This document shows positions 7,882-20,056 of a DNA stretch of 64,000 nt, one piece after another. The position numbers and the translations under genes are program-made. Numbering within the stretch: the stretch's first letter is position 1; each line of letters opens with the position of its first letter. The notes beneath the pieces were generated by a model, which was not told where the DNA came from, searched no databases, and saw only the letters and a list, made by a program, of their open reading frames with translations. This stretch comes from Candidatus Didemnitutus sp. (GTDB lineage: Bacteria > Verrucomicrobiota > Verrucomicrobiia > Opitutales > Opitutaceae), in the NCBI GenBank assembly GCA_019634575.1, contig JAHCAY010000002.1:230897-294896 (forward strand). Direction: 5' to 3'.

Positions 7882-9114
7882 ATGTCCGGAACTCCCCGCA
7901 TCCACGAACGCCTGCTGCTCTTCACCTTGGCGGCCGTGCAATTCACGCATGTGATGGATTACATGATCCTGATGCCGCTCGGCTCGCACCTGATGCGCGT
8001 CTTCGACATCAGCCCCGGCCAATTCAGCCGCTTGGTCGCCGCCTACTCGCTGGCCGCGGCGCTCACAGGTTTCATCGGCGGCTTCGTGCTCGATCGCTAC
8101 GACCGGAAACGCGCCCTGCTCTTCCTCTACTCGGGCTTCGGCCTCTCGACCCTGGCCTGCGCGCTCGCCCCCACTTACCACTTCCTGCTCACCGCGCGCT
8201 TTGCCGCGGGCGCCTTCGGCGGCCTGGCCGGCTCCGTCGTGACCGCCGCCGTGAGCGATGTCGTCCCACCCGAACGGCGCGGCGCGGCCATGGGCGTGGT
8301 AATGACCTCCTTTCCGATCGCGTCCGTGCTGGGCGTGCCGACCGGCCTCGCGCTCGCCGGCTACTTCGAATGGCATGCGCCGTTCTTCCTGCTCGCGGCC
8401 ATGAGTCTCGTCATCGGCGTGATCGGCTGGCGCGCCCTGCCCGCCCTGCCGCCGCATCCGGTCGACCAGAATCCCTGGCGGCAAATGCGCGAGATCTGCA
8501 CGCACCCGATCCACCTGCGCGGCTTCGCGCTCTCGGCGGCGCTCGTCTTCGCCGGCGGCTGCGTCATTCCGTTCATGGCGCCGTCGATGGTCACCAATGT
8601 CGGCCTGACCGAGGCGCAACTCCCGCTCGTCTACCTCGCCGGCGGCGCGTTCACGTTCTTCACGATGCCGTGGTTCGGGCGCCTTTCGGATCGCCATGAC
8701 AAACTGCACGTCTTCGCGATCGTCACCGTGCTCGCCTGCGTATCCGTCCTCGTGCTCACACGCCTGCCGGTCGTGCCGGTTGCCATCGCCTTGCTCGTGA
8801 CGACCGCGTTCATGATCGGCATGTCGGGGCGTTTTCCGCCCGCGATGGCGCTGATCACCAATTCCGTCGAAGCGCGGTATCGCGGCGGCTTTATGAGCGT
8901 CAACTCCGCCATCCAGCAAGGCGGCAGCGCGCTCGCCAACTCCATCGCTGGCATTTTCATCACGCGCGAAGCCGTCAGCGGCCGCCTCGAAGGTTACCCG
9001 CGCGTCGGCTACCTCGCCGTGCTGGCCTTCCTCGCCGCGATCTATCTCGCCGCGCGACTCCGCGCCGCCGCTCCGCACGCCGCTCTTTCGTCCGCGACCG
9101 CCCGCATCGCCTGA
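7882..9114 (+). CDS. MFS transporter, drug/sugar efflux type
   Basis: 410 residues with about twelve membrane helices. The loop 2-3 motif of the major facilitator superfamily is visible as GGFVLDRYDRKRALL near residue 70. The fifth-helix motif typical of drug:H+ antiporters is approximated by GVVMTSFPIASVLGVPTGLA near residues 138-157. It is therefore an inner-membrane proton-coupled exporter of the AraJ/YdhP-like group; the substrate cannot be read from the sequence. The gene lies 39 bases after the LysR regulator on the same strand and the two probably form one transcript. The ATG at 7882 is the only start placing helix 1 (LLLFTLAAVQFTHVMDYMIL) near the N-terminus. Confidence 0.92.
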   Translation: MSGTPRIHERLLLFTLAAVQFTHVMDYMILMPLGSHLMRVFDISPGQFSRLVAAYSLAAALTGFIGGFVLDRYDRKRALLFLYSGFGLSTLACALAPTYHFLLTARFAAGAFGGLAGSVVTAAVSDVVPPERRGAAMGVVMTSFPIASVLGVPTGLALAGYFEWHAPFFLLAAMSLVIGVIGWRALPALPPHPVDQNPWRQMREICTHPIHLRGFALSAALVFAGGCVIPFMAPSMVTNVGLTEAQLPLVYLAGGAFTFFTMPWFGRLSDRHDKLHVFAIVTVLACVSVLVLTRLPVVPVAIALLVTTAFMIGMSGRFPPAMALITNSVEARYRGGFMSVNSAIQQGGSALANSIAGIFITREAVSGRLEGYPRVGYLAVLAFLAAIYLAARLRAAAPHAALSSATARIA

Positions 9115-9157
9115 CGCGTTCGCGATTGCGGCCGGCGCGCCGCGCGCTAACAGAGGC

Positions 9158-11764
<2,607 letters not shown>

Positions 11765-11858
11765 GCGCATCGTCCATATTTCCGCTAATCGCCGTGTCAC
11801 GCGGGCCTTTTTTGTCGCGTCGCCCGGGCGGCATTCTACGCTGCGCCCGACCGTTCGC

Positions 11859-13073
11859 ATGAGCCAGACACCCGCCCAAGCCCCCGTTCCCAAGCCCGTT
11901 TCCGCCTCGCCTGATCTCGAGATCAAGGACGCCGTCGTCATTTTCGATCCCATCTGGGCGGATCTCGAAGCGGACTTCGGCCGTGAGAACCTGCGCTTCC
12001 CCAAGGAGCTCATTCTCCTCGGCGGCGCACCCGGCGCCGGCAAAGGCACCAACACGCCCTATATTCTCAAAGCCCGCGGCCTCACCTGCCAGCCGATCGT
12101 GATGAGCGCGCTGCTCGACACGCCGGAGATGAAACGCCTCAAGGAAGGCGGCAACCTCATCGGCGACCGCGAGGTGCTCAGCGTCCTGCTCCGCCAGCTG
12201 CTCAAACCCGAGTATCGCGACGGCGTCATCCTCGACGGCTTCCCGCGCACCAAGGTCCAGGTCGAGTGCCTGAAGATGCTTTACGAGAAAATGATTCAGC
12301 TCTGGCGCGAGTTCTACGGCACGCCGCTGGGCATTCATTTTCGCCAGCCGATCGTCCACATCGTCGTGCTCTTCGTCGACGAGAACGAATCGATCTCGCG
12401 CCAACTGAAACGCGGCCGCGAATCGAAGGCGCACAACGCCGAGGTCCGCACTTCCGGCCGCGGCGAGCTCTGGGAAGAGCGCGCGACCGACTTCGACGAG
12501 AGCCTCGCCGCCCGCCGCTACCGCGTGTTCAAGGAGCAGACGTGGGACGCGCTGCTCTCGCTCAAGGACGTTTTCCACTACCACCTCGTCAACGCGCAGG
12601 GTTCGCTCAACGAAGTCGAGAAAGCCATCGCCGAGGAACTCGCCTACCAAAGCTCGCTCGAACTCGACCCGCGCACCTACGACCAGCTCCGCACCCTGCC
12701 GCTCGCCAGCGAGATCGTCGTCCACGCGCGCCAGGAACTCGTGAAGCGCCTCGACGGCTACGCGCTGAACCACCCGGAACTCTTCGCCCGCGTCATCGCA
12801 CTGATCGAGAAGAAGATCATGCCGATCGTCATGCGGCACGCGATCTCGGGTCACTCGAACGTGAACAGCGAGGACCCGATCCTCGAAGAGGCGCAGGCCC
12901 TCGCGATGCTGATCGATATCTTCTCCGAGCGCGGCTACCACGCGGTCGTCGACATCATCCGCGTCGACGTGCCCGACCGCTTCGACCTCGCCACCGGCAA
13001 GATCCACTGCCGGCAGAAGAAGGTCCACCGCTTCATCATCAAGTTCCGCGGTTCGGAATTGCGCCGCGGCTGA
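11859..13073 (+). CDS. Adenylate-kinase-like nucleoside monophosphate kinase with extra C-terminal domain
   Basis: 404 residues, roughly twice the length of adenylate kinase. The P-loop GGAPGAGKGT is near residues 54-63, and the substrate-closing motif DGVILDGFPRTKVQV is near residues 127-141; both are typical of adenylate kinases. An insertion of about 60 residues with basic character (QLKRGRESKAHNAEVRTSGR) replaces the usual short LID. The last 120 residues (from NHPELFARVIALIEKKIMP to the end) form an additional domain I do not recognise. It should transfer phosphate between ATP and a nucleoside monophosphate, but the modified LID leaves the acceptor open. It is probably monocistronic, 94 bases behind the U32 gene. 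Confidence 0.82.
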   Translation: MSQTPAQAPVPKPVSASPDLEIKDAVVIFDPIWADLEADFGRENLRFPKELILLGGAPGAGKGTNTPYILKARGLTCQPIVMSALLDTPEMKRLKEGGNLIGDREVLSVLLRQLLKPEYRDGVILDGFPRTKVQVECLKMLYEKMIQLWREFYGTPLGIHFRQPIVHIVVLFVDENESISRQLKRGRESKAHNAEVRTSGRGELWEERATDFDESLAARRYRVFKEQTWDALLSLKDVFHYHLVNAQGSLNEVEKAIAEELAYQSSLELDPRTYDQLRTLPLASEIVVHARQELVKRLDGYALNHPELFARVIALIEKKIMPIVMRHAISGHSNVNSEDPILEEAQALAMLIDIFSERGYHAVVDIIRVDVPDRFDLATGKIHCRQKKVHRFIIKFRGSELRRG

Positions 13074-13091
13074 GCCGCGGCGCCGACGCGG

Positions 13092-15053
13092 CTACTTTTT
13101 CCCGTCCCCGGTCTTCTCGAGTGACGGGCCTTCGGCTTCGCGCAACAGCACGACCGCGGCCTTCTCGCCGGGGAGCAATCGCACGATCTCGCGCGCGAGT
13201 TGCAAGGCGAGATCGCCCTCGCCCGCCGCGATGTAGTCGCGGACGAGCCGGAACGCCGCGGCGCGCGACGCTCCGGGTTTCAACACCAGATCGCGAAACA
13301 CGATCGTCGCCGCCGGTCCCTGTTGGAGTGCCCGGCGCGCGCGGTATTCGCGCATCGCCAGCTGCGGTTCGATTTCGGAAAGCCACGCCGGCGCGCTCTT
13401 GCGCACGCCTTGGATCAACCACACCGCGTTCTCCGCGTCGTCGCGGCGGAGCGCCAGATCGATCGCGGCGATCGCTTCCGCCCCGGAATTGAAATCGGAT
13501 TCGGACGCCGCCTTCGGCTTCGCCGCCGCGGTCGGTTCTGCGACGGTCTCGCGCGCGACGCGCAGCGCCAGTCGGGCGCTCTGTTCGCGCAGCTCGTCGT
13601 TCAGCGGCGCGAAACGCGTGGCCGTCTCCGCCAGCTGCGCCGCGGCGCGCCAGTTGCCCGCCTTTTCCAGCGTGCGCAGCACCAGCAGCACCGTCCCGGT
13701 CGGCACCCGCGCGCCGGTCAGCGAGAAGTGATTGATCAACGCGGCGGTCTGCGTGGCGCGGTCGCTGCCCGCAGCGCGAATCGTCCGCGCCAGCAGCTCA
13801 GGCACCGTTCGCTGCGCCTCGAGCAGTTGCGGGAGCGTGTTCTCCCATTGATCGAGCAACCGCTCCGCCTCCGCGAGCTCGCCGCGCCGGAGCATCAGCT
13901 CCGTCGTGTGCACCTGAAACGCGAACGGGTTGAACCGCTTGCGCGCCGCGATGCGCTGCGCGCGCAGCAGCGTGCCCGGCAAATCGAGCCGCACCGCCAG
14001 CGCGCCCAGTGCCTGGAGCGTCGTCTCGTCGCTCTCATGGAAGCGATAGATCTCCTCCTCCACCGCCTCGCGCCGCAGCGTGCGCTTCAATTCGTGCCAC
14101 GCCTCGAAGGCGAAGAGCAGCGCCGTCGCGGGCCGCGGCGCCTGCGCCTTCAGCCGCCGCAACGCCGTTTCCAACGCCTCGGAATCCTGCGCAGCCAGGG
14201 CGATTCCGACGTCGAGACGCGGGCTGCGCGCGGGGTCCGGCGGCACCAGCGCGAACAGCGCCGCCGCTTCCGCGCCGCGCCCCAGCGCGTGGAGCGCCGT
14301 CAGCGTCAGCCTCACGTTTTGCAAGCCGCTCACGCTCGCGAAATCCCGCGGACTGGTCTGGAGCAACGCGAGCGCCCCCGCGGCGTCGGACTTGCCCAAC
14401 AACAGCGCCGCCCGCGCATTCACCACCACGGCGCGCGCGGCGGCGGCGAGCTCGGGCTTGCGCCCCGGCGCCAGCAACTCCTCGCTCCGGGACAGCGCGA
14501 GCGTCACCGCACCGTTCTCGCTCCACAATTCGAACAGCGCGCTCAGGAGCTCCGGTTGATCCGGCGTCGTGGCCAAACCTTGTTCCAGCAGCTTCGCCGC
14601 ACGCACCGGATCGCCCACCGCGAGCAACGCCGCCAATTGCATCCGCCCCGCGACGTTGCCCGGCGAGCGCGCCAGTCCTGCCCGCAGGTTGAACGAGGCC
14701 TCCGCGTATTTCCCCTCCGCGATCTGTTTCATGGCCGCAGCGACCATGACGTCGCCGCGCTGCTGTCGGAACTGGTCCCAGCGCAGCGGCGCGAGCGCGA
14801 TGTCCTGCCAGCGCAAGCGCGTCTCCGGCTGGCGCGCCCACAAGTGGTGGACCGTCGTGACCGCCGCCGCGTAGCCGCCGACCGTGAGCGCAAACAGGAG
14901 CACGGCGAGCCGCTTCCAATAAATCACGAACTCCCACACCGGGACCGTGCCGATCGAAATGTGGAAACGCACCGCCCAGAGCAGCCACAGGTGACGATCG
15001 GTCGTCGCCAGCTTGCGCTGCCACGCGGAGGAAAGACGCACGTGTAGTTTCAT
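13092..15053 (-). CDS. TPR-like membrane protein, paralogue B
   Basis: 653 residues. After about 42 soluble residues starting MKLHVRLSSAWQRKL there is one membrane helix (LAVLLFALTVGGYAAAVTTV, about 50-69). The rest is alpha-helical repeat sequence rich in Ala, Leu, Arg and Glu, with TPR-like pairs such as AEGKYAEASFNLRAGLARSP and GDPVRAAKLLEQGLATTPDQ. The bulk would lie on the far side of the inner membrane. It is the last gene of a six-gene operon and a paralogue of the gene just upstream: both begin MKL, share SAW near the N-terminus, and share the block ARSPGNV-GR. Its function is unknown; being encoded with an ABC exporter suggests a scaffold or assembly role. Confidence 0.75.
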   Translation of the reverse strand: MKLHVRLSSAWQRKLATTDRHLWLLWAVRFHISIGTVPVWEFVIYWKRLAVLLFALTVGGYAAAVTTVHHLWARQPETRLRWQDIALAPLRWDQFRQQRGDVMVAAAMKQIAEGKYAEASFNLRAGLARSPGNVAGRMQLAALLAVGDPVRAAKLLEQGLATTPDQPELLSALFELWSENGAVTLALSRSEELLAPGRKPELAAAARAVVVNARAALLLGKSDAAGALALLQTSPRDFASVSGLQNVRLTLTALHALGRGAEAAALFALVPPDPARSPRLDVGIALAAQDSEALETALRRLKAQAPRPATALLFAFEAWHELKRTLRREAVEEEIYRFHESDETTLQALGALAVRLDLPGTLLRAQRIAARKRFNPFAFQVHTTELMLRRGELAEAERLLDQWENTLPQLLEAQRTVPELLARTIRAAGSDRATQTAALINHFSLTGARVPTGTVLLVLRTLEKAGNWRAAAQLAETATRFAPLNDELREQSARLALRVARETVAEPTAAAKPKAASESDFNSGAEAIAAIDLALRRDDAENAVWLIQGVRKSAPAWLSEIEPQLAMREYRARRALQQGPAATIVFRDLVLKPGASRAAAFRLVRDYIAAGEGDLALQLAREIVRLLPGEKAAVVLLREAEGPSLEKTGDGKK

Positions 15054-15060
15054 GATTCGC

Positions 15061-17406
15061 CTATTCCCCCGGACGCGGCGCCTCGATCTCGCGCAGCAGG
15101 CTGGCCGCCGCCTTGTCGTCCGGCAACAGCCGGACCGTCTCCCGCGCGAGAACGCGGGCCGACTCGATCTGGCCTTCCGCCGCGAGGCTGCGCACGAGCT
15201 TGAACGCCAGCGAACGCGAGGCGCCCGCGCGCACCGCGAGTTCCTTGTAGGCCGCGAGCGCCAGCGGACGACGATCGAGCGCGAGCCAGACGCGCACTTC
15301 GCTCGCGCCGAGATCGGCGCGGGAGGACGCGAGCCATGCAGGCGATTTCTGCTTCACGTATTCGAGCACACGGCGCGCTTCGTCGGCCTTGCCTTGACTC
15401 AGCGCGCGGTCGATGGCGGCCAGCGTCGCTTCCGCCGTCTGGGTGGTCTTGGCGAGGTCGTCGGAGATCTCGATCGCGCGCAGCGCCTGCGCAACGGCGG
15501 CGGGCGGACGCAGGGCGGCGAGTTCGTCGCGCACGACGCGTGCCTCGCTCTCGCGCTGCCGTTGCGCGAACTGCGCCCCAAGTCGCGCGAGGCGCAACAA
15601 ATCGGCCTCCGTCCGCGGACGATCCAGGAACGCGTGGAGCACCGCGCGGGAGGTCGTCGCGTCCTGCGAGAGCAGCGTCAGCTCGACATCGCGCACGGCG
15701 AGATCCTCGGCCGCCTTGGGCAGCCAAGCCGGCCGCGCGGCGCGGATCGCGCGCAGCAAATCGCGCGCACTGCCGAACGCGCCCGAAGCGAGCGCCGCGT
15801 CGATGCGCTCGAGCGCGAGCGCCGCGGTGCCCGGAATTTCGACGGCGGCCAATTCCGGCGCGCCGCCGGTTTCGACTCGCGCCGCCGCTTCGTTGGCCGC
15901 GCGCCGTTCGGCGGCCGCCACCACGCCGGGCCGGAGGCGAAGCAACGGATCGGCGTAGGGGTAGATGCGCAGGCCGAGATCGACAACCTCGCGCGCGGCG
16001 TTCGCGTGGCCGGCGCGGCCGAGCACCTTCACCGCGAGTTCATACATCGGCGCGGTGGCGCGACCGCGCATCTCGACGAGATGGCTGGTGAGGCCGGTGA
16101 TTTGTTGCTCGCCGCCCGCCACGCTGGCCCGCGTGAGGCGGTTGATGAACTCCGGATAAAATCGCTGGGCCGGCGGCAGGGTCTCGATGCTCGCCTCCCA
16201 CTCCCGCAGCCGCTGGAACGCCTCGTCGAAGTCGCCGCGCCGCAAGGCCAGCTCGGTGAGATGGACGCGAAACGCGAACGGGCTGAGCCGGTTCGCCACC
16301 GCGATCCGCTCCGCCCGTCGCACGGCGTCGGGCAGGTCGAGATTCACCGCCGTCGCGGCAAACAACTGCAGTGCGCCGTCGTTGGTCGCGAAAAACTCGA
16401 AGAACTCCTGCTCCGTGAGATCGCGCAGCGTGAGACGCTTCATGCGGTGCCAGGCGGAAAAGGCGAACACACCGGGTATCGGCTGGCCGGGCGCCATCGC
16501 CTTCATGCGACGCAGCACGGATTCGAGCGCCGTCGCATCGCCCGCGTCGATCGCGAGCTCGGCTTCGGTTCGCAGCTCGTCCATCCCGACGCGTTTCAAA
16601 GTGGCAAACAACCGGCGCGCCTCGTCGCGGCGCCCGAGCGCGCTCAACGCGCTGACGCGCAGGCGCGTGCTGCGGCGCTCCTCGACGGTCTCGTCGCCCG
16701 GCGGCAGCGCGGCGAGCAGCGCCTCCGCGGCGGCGGCATCGTGCGCTCCGAGCAGCAGCGACGCGCGGGTGTTGGCGACGAAGCGGCGCGCCACGGCATC
16801 GAGCGCCGGCGTGTGCGCGGGCGCGAGCAGGTCGGCGGTGAGGTCGAGCAGGCGGTTCTGCGACTGCGTGGCGGCGAGATGGCCGAAGAGGACGCGGAAC
16901 AGCTCGAGGTCGCCGGGAGCGTATTTCAGACCATCCTCGAGGAGCGTGAGCGCCCCGGCGGGATCGGAGCCGGCCATCATGCGGGCAAGATTGACGCGAC
17001 CGGTGACATTGCCCGGCGAGCGTGCCAGGCCGACGCGCAAGCCGTAATAGGCCTCGACGTAATCTCTGGCCCGCAATCGCAGGAGCGCCTGGGCGATGGC
17101 GGTGTCGCCGCGTTTCTGCCTCAGGTGTTCGCCGCGCACCGGAGCGGTCGCGATGTCGAGCCAGGTGACTTCGTTGCCGGGCGTGCGGTTCCACCACAGG
17201 AACAGTGCGGTGGCGGCGATGAGATAGAGCGAAACGCCGACGACGGCGGCGCCGGCGAACGCTCGCTTCCAATACAGTTCGAGGTGCCAGGTGGTCGTCT
17301 TGACGCGCTCGCGGCGCAGCGCGAGCGTGCGCAGGAGCCAGATGCGGCGGTCACCCGGGGGCAGGTCGCGTTTCCACGCGGAATTGAGCTTCAGCGAGAG
17401 TTTCAA
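15061..17406 (-). CDS. TPR-like membrane protein, paralogue A
   Basis: 781 residues with the plan of its downstream neighbour: soluble N-terminus (MKLSLKLNSAWKRDLPPGDR), one membrane helix near residues 50-72 (FAGAAVVGVSLYLIAATALF), then a long helical-repeat region. It is 128 residues longer; the extra length adds repeats in the C-terminal half (around 540-700), including GAFGSARDLLRAIRAARPAW and GKADEARRVLEYVKQKSPAW, which resemble each other. The stop is 7 bases before the start of paralogue B and the start is 66 bases after the permease, so it is part of the transporter operon. No enzyme motif is visible. Confidence 0.75.
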   Translation of the reverse strand: MKLSLKLNSAWKRDLPPGDRRIWLLRTLALRRERVKTTTWHLELYWKRAFAGAAVVGVSLYLIAATALFLWWNRTPGNEVTWLDIATAPVRGEHLRQKRGDTAIAQALLRLRARDYVEAYYGLRVGLARSPGNVTGRVNLARMMAGSDPAGALTLLEDGLKYAPGDLELFRVLFGHLAATQSQNRLLDLTADLLAPAHTPALDAVARRFVANTRASLLLGAHDAAAAEALLAALPPGDETVEERRSTRLRVSALSALGRRDEARRLFATLKRVGMDELRTEAELAIDAGDATALESVLRRMKAMAPGQPIPGVFAFSAWHRMKRLTLRDLTEQEFFEFFATNDGALQLFAATAVNLDLPDAVRRAERIAVANRLSPFAFRVHLTELALRRGDFDEAFQRLREWEASIETLPPAQRFYPEFINRLTRASVAGGEQQITGLTSHLVEMRGRATAPMYELAVKVLGRAGHANAAREVVDLGLRIYPYADPLLRLRPGVVAAAERRAANEAAARVETGGAPELAAVEIPGTAALALERIDAALASGAFGSARDLLRAIRAARPAWLPKAAEDLAVRDVELTLLSQDATTSRAVLHAFLDRPRTEADLLRLARLGAQFAQRQRESEARVVRDELAALRPPAAVAQALRAIEISDDLAKTTQTAEATLAAIDRALSQGKADEARRVLEYVKQKSPAWLASSRADLGASEVRVWLALDRRPLALAAYKELAVRAGASRSLAFKLVRSLAAEGQIESARVLARETVRLLPDDKAAASLLREIEAPRPGE

Positions 17407-17472
17407 GGGCGCCCGACTTCAACGTGCGCCCGCACGCGCCGCAACAGCGCAAATGCCAAAATTGCGCGCGTG

Positions 17473-18708
17473 CTACTCGAAACGCAGCGCTTCGATCGGG
17501 TCGAGCGAGGACGCCTTCCAGGCGGGATAAAAACCGAAGCCCACCCCGATGCCGGAGCACACGAGAATACCGATGAAGGCCCAGTTCCACGGAAACACGA
17601 CCGAGGCGTTCAGCATCATCGCGAGTCCATTGCCGGCAGCGACGCCCAGCAGGATGCCGACCAAGCCGCCGCTGAGCGAGATGACGACGGCTTCGACCAG
17701 AAACTGGGTGAGGATATTCTTCTTACGCGCGCCGATCGATTTGCGGATGCCGATTTCCTTCGTCCGCTCCGTGACCGAGACGAGCATGATGTTCATGATG
17801 CCGACGCCGGCGGCGAGCAACGCGATGCCCGAGATGACGAACGAGCCGGCGGCGACCGCGTCGGCGACCTTCGCGAAGGCGGCGATGAGCGAGTCGTTCG
17901 AGTAGACTTCAAAATCGTTTTCCTTTTCCGCCTGCAGGCCGCGGACGGTGCGCATGACCGTGATGGCCTTGTCGAGGGTCTCGTTGTAGACCTGCTGCGT
18001 CGGCGCCTGCGTGGCGATGCTGATGGAGCGATGCTCGGCGCCGTAGTCGGCGAAGAAGCGCGTGATCGGAATGATCGCGATGTTGTCCGAGCTGCCGCCG
18101 AAGGCCTGGCCCTTCGGAGCGAAAACGCCGATGACGATGTAGGTGCGCTCCTTGATCTTGATCGTCTTGCCGAGGGCGTTTTCCGCGGGGAAGAGCTTCG
18201 TGACGATGTCCTGGCCGATGATCACGACCGGGCGCGACAGCTCGATGTCGCCCGGCGTGAAGTTGCGGCCGATCTGAACGTCGAACTGGTTTGCGGTGAC
18301 GAAATTTTCGTCGCTGCCGCCGAAACGGACGTCGGGTGTGGTCTTGCGTCCGCCGTAGGTGGCCTGGCCGCCGTCGTCGAAGATCTTCAGGCAAATGACG
18401 TCGGCGATGCCCTCCATCTCGCGCTTGTAGCGCAGCGCCTGGTCGAGGGTGATGTCGCGCCGCATCTGGTAGCGCCGGCGTCCTTCGGGACCGCCGCCGC
18501 CGAACACGGGATATTTGGCGAACTGGAAAATGTTCGAACCGAGAAAGCTCAGGCCGGTCTCGATCGACGAGCGCATCGCGGTGACGGTCGTCATCACGCC
18601 GATGACGGAGAACACGCCGATCGTGATGCCCAGCATGGTGAGCACGGAGCGGAGCTTGTTCACGCCCAGCGACCCGAAGGCCATCTTGAAGATTTCGGAG
18701 AGTTGCAT
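17473..18708 (-). CDS. ABC transporter permease, MacB/FtsX type (second permease)
   Basis: 411 residues. N-terminal membrane helix (LRSVLTMLGITIGVFSVIGV), a large periplasmic domain of about 230 residues (MacB-PCD type), then three C-terminal helices with the FtsX signature VTERTKEIGIRKSIGARKKN. The C-terminus ends in the usual ALRFE. MacB-type permeases do not carry substrate through the membrane; they transmit ATPase movement to the periplasm (mechanotransmission). Only 2 bases separate it from the first permease, and the two are probably the halves of a heterodimer. The start at 18708 (MQLSEIFKMAFGSL) is preferred over the longer frame to 18759, which would overlap the upstream gene. Confidence 0.92.
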   Translation of the reverse strand: MQLSEIFKMAFGSLGVNKLRSVLTMLGITIGVFSVIGVMTTVTAMRSSIETGLSFLGSNIFQFAKYPVFGGGGPEGRRRYQMRRDITLDQALRYKREMEGIADVICLKIFDDGGQATYGGRKTTPDVRFGGSDENFVTANQFDVQIGRNFTPGDIELSRPVVIIGQDIVTKLFPAENALGKTIKIKERTYIVIGVFAPKGQAFGGSSDNIAIIPITRFFADYGAEHRSISIATQAPTQQVYNETLDKAITVMRTVRGLQAEKENDFEVYSNDSLIAAFAKVADAVAAGSFVISGIALLAAGVGIMNIMLVSVTERTKEIGIRKSIGARKKNILTQFLVEAVVISLSGGLVGILLGVAAGNGLAMMLNASVVFPWNWAFIGILVCSGIGVGFGFYPAWKASSLDPIEALRFE

Positions 18709-18710
18709 GG

Positions 18711-19961
18711 TTACTCGTAACGCAGGGCCACGACGGGATCGAGGCGCGAGGCGCCCCAAGCCGGGGCGAAGCCGGAGACGACGCCGGTGATGACCGACAC
18801 CATCACGCTGATGACGACGAGGTCGGGCGAGAACGCCACGGGGAAATTCGGTGCGGCTTCGCGGACCATGAGGAAGAGCGAAAACGAGATGCCCATGCCA
18901 ATGACGCCGCCGATGAGGCAGATTGAAACCGCCTCGACGAGGAACTGCATGAGGATGCTGCGGCGGCGCGCGCCGAGGGCCTTGCGGGTGCCGATCTCCT
19001 TCGTGCGCTCCTTCACTGACACGAAGGTGATGTTCATGATGCCGATGGCGCCGACGAAGAGTGACAGACCGGTGATGAACAGGCCGGCCAGCGCGATGCC
19101 ATTCTTGACCGGATCGAGCTGCGCCTTGAAGGCCTGCTGCTCGTTGATGGTGAAATTATCGCGCTCGCCCGGCTTCTGGCCGCGCACGCGGCGCATGGCG
19201 CCGACGAGCTCCTCCTTCGCCTCGGCGAGGCGGGTCTTGTCGGCGATCTTGACGCGGACATCGACGCCGCGGCGGACGGAGTTGAACTTCGCGTAGGCGT
19301 TCAACGGCACGAGCACGAAGTTATCCATGCTGAACATGCCGAGAAATTCGCCCTGCTTGGCGAACACGCCGATGACCTCGAAGGGCTGGCCGTTGATCGC
19401 GACCATCTGCCCGATGGGCGTGCGGCCCTGGAAGAGTGCCTCGGCGACGTCGAAACCCAGCGTGCAGACCTGGCGGCCGCTGGCGGCCTCGGCATCGTTG
19501 AACATGCGGCCTTCCGCGTAATCGGTGCCGGTGAGCTGGGCGTATTCGGCCTCGGTGCCGCCGGTGAAGACGCCGCTGATGCGCACGTCGCCGAATTTCA
19601 CCGTGCTCGAGCGTCCGGCAAAGGGGACGGCGAAGAGCAGCTCGGACTTTTCGGTGGAAGCAATGATGCGGTTCAAAGCCGCGGCTTCGCGCGCCTGCGG
19701 GTTCGGGCGGTTGACGTAGTTCCACCAATCCTCGACGCCCGCCCACGGCCACTTCTGCACGTAGAGGACGTCCTCGCCGAGCATGGCGAGGCTGTTCTGG
19801 AAGCCCTGATCGATGCCGCGGATGGCGGTGCCCATCAGCGTGACCGCCACGATGCCGATGATGACGCCGAGCGCGGTGAGGACGGAGCGCATCTTGTTCG
19901 CGCGAATCTGCGCCCACGCGATGCGGACGGACTCGTTGAACTCGTAGATGAGACGTTTCAT
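18711..19961 (-). CDS. ABC transporter permease, MacB/FtsX type (first permease)
   Basis: 416 residues with the same plan as the next gene: N-terminal helix in MRSVLTALGVIIGIVAVTLM, periplasmic domain to about residue 285, and three C-terminal helices with VKERTKEIGTRKALGARRRS. It ends FAPAWGASRLDPVVALRYE. The periplasmic domain differs clearly from that of the second permease (it contains the aromatic VQKWPWAGVEDWWNYVNRPN near residue 70), so the pair is not a simple recent duplication. It is encoded between the ATPase and the second permease. With the MacA-like adaptor this should form a tripartite-type export or envelope-maintenance complex. Confidence 0.92.
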   Translation of the reverse strand: MKRLIYEFNESVRIAWAQIRANKMRSVLTALGVIIGIVAVTLMGTAIRGIDQGFQNSLAMLGEDVLYVQKWPWAGVEDWWNYVNRPNPQAREAAALNRIIASTEKSELLFAVPFAGRSSTVKFGDVRISGVFTGGTEAEYAQLTGTDYAEGRMFNDAEAASGRQVCTLGFDVAEALFQGRTPIGQMVAINGQPFEVIGVFAKQGEFLGMFSMDNFVLVPLNAYAKFNSVRRGVDVRVKIADKTRLAEAKEELVGAMRRVRGQKPGERDNFTINEQQAFKAQLDPVKNGIALAGLFITGLSLFVGAIGIMNITFVSVKERTKEIGTRKALGARRRSILMQFLVEAVSICLIGGVIGMGISFSLFLMVREAAPNFPVAFSPDLVVISVMVSVITGVVSGFAPAWGASRLDPVVALRYE

Positions 19962-20056
19962 GGCGACGAGGATGGCTGGGCGGAGGCTCGGAACGAGAGA
20001 TCGGGGATGATTGGCGAGAAGAACGCGACAGGGGTCGGTCTATTTGCGCCGTAGCG

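Noticed and set aside
15013..18720. A plus-strand open frame of 1235 codons opposite the TPR and permease genes
   Set aside because: It crosses several genes on the other strand and is Arg/Gln/Ala-rich without motifs. The minus-strand genes have recognised domains and short spacing.
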